Assembly: GCF_003258295.1 (NCBI RefSeq)
Contig: NZ_QKYN01000121.1
Location: 1-38,118 of the forward strand
DNA length: 38,118 nt
Origin: Streptacidiphilus pinicola
GTDB lineage: Bacteria; Actinomycetota; Actinomycetes; Streptomycetales; Streptomycetaceae
Direction: 5' to 3'
This document shows, in pieces, positions 16,324 through 22,513 of this stretch. The position numbers were made by a program, and so were the translations under genes. The notes under the pieces were generated by a model. It was given only the letters and a program-made list of their open reading frames with translations, did no database searches and was not told where the DNA came from. The first letter of the stretch is position 1. Each line of letters begins with the position of its first letter.

Positions 16324-16371
16324 AGTATCTTTCAAGGCCGGAGGCATGGGGAACATCGGTCATTTGACTGC
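16324..16371 (-). promoter_or_regulatory. 20-bp box M2 with -10 box (towards FMN reductase remnant)
   Basis: Minus strand GCAGTCAAATGACCGATGTT (16371-16352), 19 of 20 matches to consensus. GATACT at 16329-16324 is a candidate -10 box 37 bp from the centre of the GTCAAATGAC core. The same 37-bp spacing is seen for M7. This would place the box over the -35 region, as for a class II activator. Confidence 0.7.
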
Positions 16372-16405
16372 CCGTGTCTCGCCCTGCGGGAAGTCCGGAT
16401 GATGT

Positions 16406-16425
16406 GCAGTCAAATGACCGATGCA
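16406..16425 (+). promoter_or_regulatory. 20-bp box M3 (towards Tat/DUF4331 operon)
   Basis: GCAGTCAAATGACCGATGCA, 19 of 20 matches, oriented towards the gene at 16672 and 246 bp upstream of it. It forms a divergent pair with M2. The next 30 bp align with those following M1, including a TGGGGGC tract at the same distance. The 16266-16671 gap contains M2, M3, palindrome copy B and the 13-bp motif, and no gene. Confidence 0.75.
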
Positions 16426-16474
16426 AGCATCTGCGCGCGCGTGCAGGCTTGGGGGCGCAAACTGCTCCTCGCTT

Positions 16475-16511
16475 GGCGGAATCCCTATCATCTGCGTCGC
16501 TTCTGCCACTG
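16475..16511. promoter_or_regulatory. 37-bp palindromic element, copy B (Tat/DUF4331 promoter)
   Basis: GGCGGAATCCCTATCATC at the left and GCTTCTGCCACTG at the right, with the same length and end sequences as copies A and C. It starts 49 bp after box M3 and is followed after 19 bp by TCGTACGTTCGTT (16531-16543), exactly as on the ABM side. Confidence 0.7.
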
Positions 16512-16671
16512 AACTGGCCGGTGGTGGCCGTCGTACGTTCGTTTGTGTGCCGGGTGTCGGGCGCTGTGACGTAGTTCGCGGTTGGGAATTCTCTCGAAAT
16601 GCCATCGCCGATGGCCGGAGCATGCGGGCCACAGTGCCAGCAGGTTCCGAACACGAAGGAGAGGAATGTGA

Positions 16672-17331
16672 GTGAAAATCACCAGAGGTAGCCGGCGGCG
16701 TGCGGAAGCTGAGCACGCGGAAGAAGAAGGCAGTGCGACACTGCAGCGGCGCAAGGTCCTCGGCGGCCTCGCTGCCCTACCGGTTCTGTACAGCCTCGGT
16801 GGGGCAGTCGCCTCGGCCTCGGCCGCCCCCGTTTCGTCGGGCCCCGCTGCGGTCGCCCGCGCGACGCAGGCGGACGGTGTTCCGGCTGCGGACGCCGGTC
16901 TGGTGCGCGGTCAGGAGCGGCGGTATCACGCACCGCTGCTCTCTGCAGGAGCCCGTCTGTCGCTGCCCGCGGGTGTCAGTGCCGTGGCCGTCCGGGACTT
17001 CTACCACGGCCCACACCTGGCATCGGCGACGTCGGCATGGCCGTACCTGACGGCTGCCGACGGGACCCGCGTCGACGCGTCGGTCGTGCCCGAAGCGGGC
17101 GCACCCACCCGTGTGGCGATCCTGAGCGGGTTCGCCGAGGGCTGGTACGAACTCGCCCATGCGAACGGACGGGCTGATCGCGTGACCTGGGATGCCCGCA
17201 AACTGCCCTTCCTGTGGATGTACGGCGAGTTCGGCGCCACGAACGAGGCCCCGTACCACAAGCGGTTCTACACGCTCGCGCTGCAACCGCTGTCCGCCAA
17301 CCCCTACTCGCGCACCACCCGGATCCGCTAG
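16672..17331 (+). CDS. Tat-exported protein of unknown function
   Basis: A protein of 219 residues starting at GTG 16672 behind AAGGAGAGG. Residues 25-55 hold a twin-arginine signal, LQRRKVLGGLAALPVLYSLG followed by GAVASASA, so it is exported folded. The mature part is mostly beta-like. LPFLWMYGEFGATNEAPYHK followed by RFYTLALQPLSANP resembles the closing region of galactose-mutarotase-like (DUF4432-type) sugar-binding proteins, but at 219 residues it is shorter than those, so I leave it unnamed. It is 7 bp upstream of the DUF4331 gene and in one operon with it. The upstream region (16406-16543) carries the 20-bp box, 37-bp palindrome and 13-bp motif. Confidence 0.8.
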   Translation: MKITRGSRRRAEAEHAEEEGSATLQRRKVLGGLAALPVLYSLGGAVASASAAPVSSGPAAVARATQADGVPAADAGLVRGQERRYHAPLLSAGARLSLPAGVSAVAVRDFYHGPHLASATSAWPYLTAADGTRVDASVVPEAGAPTRVAILSGFAEGWYELAHANGRADRVTWDARKLPFLWMYGEFGATNEAPYHKRFYTLALQPLSANPYSRTTRIR

Positions 17332-17338
17332 GAGCGGC

Positions 17339-18406
17339 ATGTCCCACCACTTCGACTACCCCGAAGACGAGACGCTGGACATCAGCGACGCCTACTGCTT
17401 CGCGGGAGCCGGCGACCGCCACGGCCCTCGGACGGTGATCGGGATGAACACCTCGCCGACGTACGGAAAGCCCTGGAATCCCGCCGGGTACTACGAGCTG
17501 AAGATCGACACCGACGGCGACTTCGTCGAGGACATCACCTATCGTGCCACCTTCCCGATCGCCTCCGACGGCACGCAGCACGTGCAGGTGGAGCAGCTCA
17601 CCGGCAAGGCGGCCACCGACCGCAACGCATCGGGCAAGATCATCACGCCGCGCAACGCGCCGGTCGGGGAGGTCGTCGACTGCCTCCACGGCATCAAGCT
17701 CTTCGCAGGGCGGCGCCGCGACCCGTTCTACAACTTCATCCCCTTCCCGGTCGCGACCACGAAGGCACTGGCAACCGGCACCTTCCCGGACTTCGACGCC
17801 CTTCGCCCCGCCCACGACGACTTCGCGAACACCAGCGTCAGGGCCTTCATCCTGGAGCTCCCGGTCGAGGTCACCGGCCCCGGCCGGCTGCACTTCTGGG
17901 CGACCACCGCGTACTTCGACGCCGGCCACAAGACCTGGGTCCAGCTCCAGCGTGCCGCAGAGCCCAACATGACCACCTTCTTCGACTTCGCCAACGGCCC
18001 GGCGCACATCAACTTCAACGCCAGCGCCCCGACGATCGACCTAGTGGGCCGGCCCGCGCACCCCGACACCGACCCCGCCTCGGGAATCTGGGGACAGGTC
18101 AGGGACAACATCGCCGCGGTCGTCAAGGCCGGTGGGACGTACAACAAGTGCCCGCACGACTTCCCGACCCCGCTGGCCTACGGCGCCTGGGCGGCAGACA
18201 GGCTGCTCCCGAACGTCCTCAAGTTCACACCCGGCACGGTCGCCCTGTGGGACCCCTGGTTCGACCTGCACAACGGCAAGGGCGTGAGGGAGGACATCGC
18301 CTCCAACATCATCAAGATGATGGTGAACCAGGACTTCTCTTCCGGGCTCGAACCCGGGCCGCTCCTCGACTACTTCCCCTACCTCTCTGAGCCGCCGGCC
18401 GCGTGA
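17339..18406 (+). CDS. DUF4331-family protein
   Basis: A protein of 355 residues starting at ATG 17339, 5 bases after AGGAG. MSHHFDYPEDETLDISDAYC, TVIGMNTSPTYG, YELKIDTDGDFVEDITYRATF and WDPWFDLHNGKGVREDIASN match actinobacterial DUF4331 proteins, whose function is not established. There is no signal peptide, unlike its operon partner, so it should be cytoplasmic unless it is co-exported with the Tat protein; hitchhiking through Tat is known for other pairs and is only a possibility here. It is followed by a strong hairpin (18437-18472) that ends the operon. Confidence 0.85.
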   Translation: MSHHFDYPEDETLDISDAYCFAGAGDRHGPRTVIGMNTSPTYGKPWNPAGYYELKIDTDGDFVEDITYRATFPIASDGTQHVQVEQLTGKAATDRNASGKIITPRNAPVGEVVDCLHGIKLFAGRRRDPFYNFIPFPVATTKALATGTFPDFDALRPAHDDFANTSVRAFILELPVEVTGPGRLHFWATTAYFDAGHKTWVQLQRAAEPNMTTFFDFANGPAHINFNASAPTIDLVGRPAHPDTDPASGIWGQVRDNIAAVVKAGGTYNKCPHDFPTPLAYGAWAADRLLPNVLKFTPGTVALWDPWFDLHNGKGVREDIASNIIKMMVNQDFSSGLEPGPLLDYFPYLSEPPAA

Positions 18407-18436
18407 CCAGCTAGCCGTTCACCGGAGGCCATCGAG

Positions 18437-18472
18437 CCTTCTCCTGTCCACTGCGGACAGGACAGGAGAAGG
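18437..18472. terminator. Bidirectional hairpin terminator
   Basis: CCTTCTCCTGTC and GACAGGAGAAGG form a perfect 12-bp stem around a 12-base loop, in the 72-bp gap between the convergent DUF4331 and LAL 2 genes. There is no T run, as is common for actinomycete terminators. Confidence 0.85.
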
Positions 18473-18478
18473 CGACCC

Positions 18479-21253
18479 TCAGGGTGCCGACGGAGAAGGG
18501 AAACTGGCGAGGGCGTCCCTGAGCGCGGCGCGGGAGGTGATGCCGAGCTTGGGGAACAGCTGGTAGAGATGCGAGCCCACGGTTCGGGGAGACAGGTACA
18601 GCCGTTCAGCGATCTGCTTGTTGGTCAGGCCGGAAGCCGCCAGCTGCGCGATTTCGAGTTCCTGCGCGGTGAGAGTCACCGAGTCCCGCGTCCCCGAGGT
18701 CCGGGTCCGGCGGGTGGCTCGGAGCTCGTTGTTTGCCCTGGTGGCCCAGGGGCGGGCTCCTAGACGTTCGAAGGTCTCGGCCGCCGAGGTCAACTGCGTT
18801 CGGGCGTCGGTGAGAGAGCGCATGCGCCTGAGACGCTCGCCGTAGACCAGCCGCGCCCTGGCCAGTTCAAAAGGCCACTGCTCCGCTCCGGAAACGACCA
18901 GAGCGCACTCGAAGCGTCCAATCACCTGATCATCAGGGGAAACGAGTGCGGTCGATGCCGCCACCAGAAGCTCCAACCGTGGCGAGAGAGACGCGATGCC
19001 GGCCTCGTCCATGGCCCGCACGTGAGCCTGCGCCTCGGCAAAGCGCTGGGTGCGGATCGCCGCCTCGACCAGATCCATGCACACCCACATGGCGTGGGGG
19101 GTGTGGGACGCGAGGACGCCTGGGGGACTCATCGCGGCGGCGTGCCGGTAGGCACCTTCGTAGTTGCCTTCGCCCAGATCAGCAAGAACCCGGGCGTGGT
19201 TGGCGAAGGCGACTGCCCCGAAGGCTTTCCGAGGAACCGCCCATTGGGTGATGCGGTCGGCCAGGGCGTGGCTTGCCTGGTGGTCTCCGCCGACCGCCGC
19301 GAGCAGCGCCTGGATGTACTGGAAGTACCACGTGAAGAACCGGTACTCGTGTTCCTCGCACACCCGCAGGCCCTCGCCCGCCAGCCTTCCGGCCTCTTCC
19401 CACTCGCCGGTCAGGAAGTCCTGGAGGCCCAGGTGCATCAGGGCACCGATGTGCCGGCGTGCGGGACCGCCTCGTCGTCCCTGGCGGACCACCCGCCAGG
19501 ACGCCTCTCGTACTTCCGCGAGCCGGTCGGGGTACACCGACGCCGTCCCCATGCGGATGATCCGCCCCAGGTCCTCCTCGTCCCTCGCGCCGGCCAGGAC
19601 CTGGTCGAGTTCCTTGAGGCCGGCCGCTCCGGTACGGGCGGGATCGGGAAAGGTCTTGCTGCAGGCGGACAGCAGGGTGGGAGGCGTGGGCCTCAGACGA
19701 TCCAGCGCCGCGTAAAAGGGCTCCCAGAGCGCGCTGCGGCCACCGAACCAGCACACCAGGAGAAGGGTGTGCAGCGCCTCGATCAGTGCGCTGTCGTGGG
19801 CGTCATAGGCGTGGGTGCCCGACTCGACGGCGCCGACCAGCAGACGGTGGGCGGTGTCGACATCTCCGTCACCACTGTTGAGTACCAAGAACGCCGCTGT
19901 GGCCGCGGCGAGCAGCGAGTTGGTGAGGCGCGGTTCGGCCCGCCGGGCGCTGTCCAAGAGCACTGAAGCCACGTCCAGCTCGCCAGTGGCGTCGGCACCG
20001 ATGTAGGCAGCCTCAGCAAGTCGGCGGCCCCGGTCGGCTGATCGGGGGCTGAGCTCCGCGGCCCTGGTCATGGTCGCGATCGCGCTGACCGCGTCCCCGC
20101 GGCGCGCGATGAGGTGAGCTGCTTGCTGCAGGAGCGCCGCGACCTCCTCGTCAGCGGTGAGCGTGGCCTCCCCCAGATGCCATGCTCTGCGTTCGGGTTC
20201 CTCCTTGCGGAAGTCGGCGAGCGCCAGATGTGTTCGGCAGCGATCGTTCAGTGTGCTGGTCGCGACAACGGCGGACGCGATCAAGGGATGACGGAAGACG
20301 ACGCGCCGCTTCCGGTCGTCAACAGTGACCAGACGGTCTGATTCCGCTACCGCCAGGGCACTCAGATCGGCCGGACCCTCCGTCGCTATCCGCAGAACGC
20401 CCAGCTCTCCGCTTCCGTCGAGGGCGAGGAGCAGCAGAAGGTGCTGCGAGGCGGTCGGAAGGGCGGAAATGCGGGAGGCGTAGAGGGCTTGCAGCCGCTG
20501 GGAGAGCGGTAGTACGGCGGGAACGTCCGCCAGAGCAGTGCGCTGCGCGGGGGTCAGCGCGGTGGGAAGCTCCAGGAGTGCGAGCGGATTGCCCTGTGCC
20601 TGAACCAGGACCCGATCCCGTACCCGCGGTGCAAGCCCGGGATAGCGCGCGTTGATCAGATCCAGCGCCGCGTCGCGGTCCAGCGGTTGCAACTCGTATT
20701 CGGTGACCTGTCCCCGCTCGAAGAAGCTGTCGGCTCCGGACCTCGAAGCCGCCAGGAGACCGATTCGGCTCCCGGCGAGGCGGCGGGCGACGAAGCCCAG
20801 CACCGCCGCGCTGGCGCGGTCGAGCCAGGGAAGGTCGTCCACGACGACGAAGACCGGATGTTCGAGTGCTACCTGCCGCAGCAGGGTGTGCACCGCGTTC
20901 GCGACCAGGAGCCTGTCGGGCACGGGCCCGTGACCGAAGCCCAGGGCACTCCGCAGGGCCTCCCGATGAGTGTCGCCGAGGTTCTGGAACTGATCGCCCA
21001 GCGGGAAGAGCAGTTCGTGGAGGCCGGCATAGGTCAGCTCGGCTTCGAACTGCACTCCAGTCGCCGACAGCACTGTAGAGCCAGCTGCGGCCATGGCCTT
21101 GGCGATCTCCTGCAGCAGCACTGTCTTCCCCACGCCCGGATCGCCGGACAGCAGCAGGGCCCGACCCTGGACGGTTCCCGCCCCGAAGAATCCCGAGATC
21201 TCCTCGATCTGCTCCGCACGACCGACCAGGTCACGGGGCGCGTTGCTGTCCAA
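18479..21253 (-). CDS. LAL-type LuxR regulator 2
   Basis: Start taken as TTG 21253, 6 bases after GAGG; the open frame extends to TTG 21307, but that would put the start 7 bp from box M4. The product is 924 residues. Walker A is GDPGVGKT, Walker B is VFVVVDDLPWLD, then a long helical middle and the C-terminal HTH LTAQELEIAQLAASGLTNKQ, IAERLYLSPRTVGSHLYQLF and PKLGITSRAAL. It is a paralogue of LAL 1 and LAL 3. It is the only LAL in the window with a 20-bp box directly upstream (21315-21334), so it may be autoregulated or be the target of another LAL. It ends at the shared terminator. Confidence 0.92.
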   Translation of the reverse strand: MDSNAPRDLVGRAEQIEEISGFFGAGTVQGRALLLSGDPGVGKTVLLQEIAKAMAAAGSTVLSATGVQFEAELTYAGLHELLFPLGDQFQNLGDTHREALRSALGFGHGPVPDRLLVANAVHTLLRQVALEHPVFVVVDDLPWLDRASAAVLGFVARRLAGSRIGLLAASRSGADSFFERGQVTEYELQPLDRDAALDLINARYPGLAPRVRDRVLVQAQGNPLALLELPTALTPAQRTALADVPAVLPLSQRLQALYASRISALPTASQHLLLLLALDGSGELGVLRIATEGPADLSALAVAESDRLVTVDDRKRRVVFRHPLIASAVVATSTLNDRCRTHLALADFRKEEPERRAWHLGEATLTADEEVAALLQQAAHLIARRGDAVSAIATMTRAAELSPRSADRGRRLAEAAYIGADATGELDVASVLLDSARRAEPRLTNSLLAAATAAFLVLNSGDGDVDTAHRLLVGAVESGTHAYDAHDSALIEALHTLLLVCWFGGRSALWEPFYAALDRLRPTPPTLLSACSKTFPDPARTGAAGLKELDQVLAGARDEEDLGRIIRMGTASVYPDRLAEVREASWRVVRQGRRGGPARRHIGALMHLGLQDFLTGEWEEAGRLAGEGLRVCEEHEYRFFTWYFQYIQALLAAVGGDHQASHALADRITQWAVPRKAFGAVAFANHARVLADLGEGNYEGAYRHAAAMSPPGVLASHTPHAMWVCMDLVEAAIRTQRFAEAQAHVRAMDEAGIASLSPRLELLVAASTALVSPDDQVIGRFECALVVSGAEQWPFELARARLVYGERLRRMRSLTDARTQLTSAAETFERLGARPWATRANNELRATRRTRTSGTRDSVTLTAQELEIAQLAASGLTNKQIAERLYLSPRTVGSHLYQLFPKLGITSRAALRDALASFPSPSAP

Positions 21254-21314
21254 GGCATTCCTCTGCTCACGGTCTGCGGGGCGTGAGCAAACGATGCGCG
21301 CGACCAAGGACGCC

Positions 21315-21334
21315 TACATCGGCCATGTGACTGC
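21315..21334 (-). promoter_or_regulatory. 20-bp box M4 (towards LAL 2)
   Basis: Minus strand GCAGTCACATGGCCGATGTA, 18 of 20 matches to the consensus, 61 bp upstream of the chosen LAL 2 start. Confidence 0.72.
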
Positions 21335-21383
21335 ATGAACGGCTTCAGCCGCAGTCGCAAGGCCGGCGGGTCGGGGACTCCGG

Positions 21384-22082
21384 TCAGTGGTCCACGCGAA
21401 GGACCTGGCCGTTCACCCAGTGGCCCGGACCGGCAAGGAACGCGATGGCCTCTGCGATCCTTGCCAGGTCCCCGGGCTGTTCGGGAGAGGCAGGGTCGGC
21501 GACGACTGGGGCCGACGCGACTGCGTTGACGGTCACGTTCCGCTCGCGAAGCTCGCCGGTAAGGAAGACCGTCAGGGCGTTCACCGCCGCCTTCCCTGCG
21601 GCATAGGCTCCGTATGCCGATCGTGACGTCTCACTGACATAGCTCGCGAGGTTGATCAGGGCGCCACCGCGACGCACCCGGCGAGCGGCATTCCGCCCCA
21701 CGACGAACGCCCCCAGGACGTTGGTCCGGTGCATCTGTGCGAACTCCTCTGGCGCCATGTCGCAGACTGATCCGCACATCACGATCTCTGCGCAGTTGAC
21801 GACTACGTCGACTGCGCCGAAGGCCTCCTCTGCCTGCTGGAACAGGAGCACCACTGCGGTCTCGTCGGCCACGTCCGTCTCGACGGTCAGAGCGCGGCCT
21901 GCCCTTTCCTCAATCGCGGCCCGGATGTCCTCGGCGGCTGACCGATCGTGGGAGTAGGCGATGACGACGTCGAACCCGTCCTCCGCCAGTCGCAGGGCCG
22001 CGTACCGCCCTATGCCGCGCGCTCCCTCCGTCACAATCGCGACACGTGATCGCGTGAGCTCGAGTCCCGCAACGAACGGCAT
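21384..22082 (-). CDS. SDR-family oxidoreductase
   Basis: Start at ATG 22082, 9 bases after AAGGA; the frame extends to 22142 but box M5 lies there. The product is 232 residues. It shows TEGARGIG for nucleotide binding (TG changed to TE), VVNCAE in place of VNNAG, a Ser in NLASYVS, and an intact YAAGK motif (SAYGAYAAGKAAV), so catalysis is likely. It resembles FabG-like 3-ketoacyl reductases. The C-terminus ends GQVLRVDH, a few residues shorter than most relatives. It lies downstream of box M5 and 130 bp from the start of LAL 2, which it follows in the opposite order on the same strand. Confidence 0.88.
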   Translation of the reverse strand: MPFVAGLELTRSRVAIVTEGARGIGRYAALRLAEDGFDVVIAYSHDRSAAEDIRAAIEERAGRALTVETDVADETAVVLLFQQAEEAFGAVDVVVNCAEIVMCGSVCDMAPEEFAQMHRTNVLGAFVVGRNAARRVRRGGALINLASYVSETSRSAYGAYAAGKAAVNALTVFLTGELRERNVTVNAVASAPVVADPASPEQPGDLARIAEAIAFLAGPGHWVNGQVLRVDH

Positions 22083-22137
22083 GATCAGGTCCTTCCGACT
22101 CGTTCTCAGCTCAATCGTGCGCGGACGCGCGTTACTG

Positions 22138-22157
22138 GTCACCCGTCAAATGACTGC
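22138..22157 (-). promoter_or_regulatory. 20-bp box M5 (towards SDR at 21384-22082)
   Basis: Minus strand GCAGTCATTTGACGGGTGAC, 14 of 20 matches, with the GCAGTCA and TGAC parts kept. It is 55 bp upstream of the SDR start. Confidence 0.55.
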
Positions 22158-22201
22158 AATGCGGAGCCACTTTCGAGGTAGTCCCCAAGGTCCGAGGTGT
22201 G

Positions 22202-22250
22202 GCTACCGGCGGTAGCTCAAGCTCGGGGTGCGGGTCGCAGCCCCCGCACC
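22202..22250. repeat. Two GC-rich hairpins upstream of LAL 3
   Basis: GCTACC-GGC-GGTAGC (22202-22216) and GGTGCGGG...CCCGCACC (22227-22250, 8-bp stem, 8-base loop). They lie in the 431-bp gap between the divergent SDR and LAL 3 genes, which otherwise holds box M5 and no gene. They could be a terminator-like barrier or attenuator. Confidence 0.5.
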
Positions 22251-22513
22251 ACCTCCCCTCGGCACCGACCTAGTGCGGTCCCCGCATGCGACTGCGCCGC
22301 CCCAGCGGTTCCTCTGGCTGTCCGCCGATGAGGGCAGCAGCGCGGCCCCGGCCCTGATCGGCACGCGATGACGCTGCTCTGAACAAAGCAGGCTCATCAG
22401 GCATAATCACGCCAGGAGCGCCTCCCTTCGCCGCACGAGGCATGGTTGCAGCGCTGGACGTGCGCCCCGGGAACCACAGCCGCAAGGCGGGTTCTGAGGA
22501 AGGGACGCGCTTC

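Noticed and set aside
21384-21420. Possible frameshift truncating the C-terminus of the SDR at 21384-22082.
   Set aside because: The other two frames do not continue the family's usual C-terminus (GG followed by a short tail), so a slightly short but intact protein is the simpler reading.
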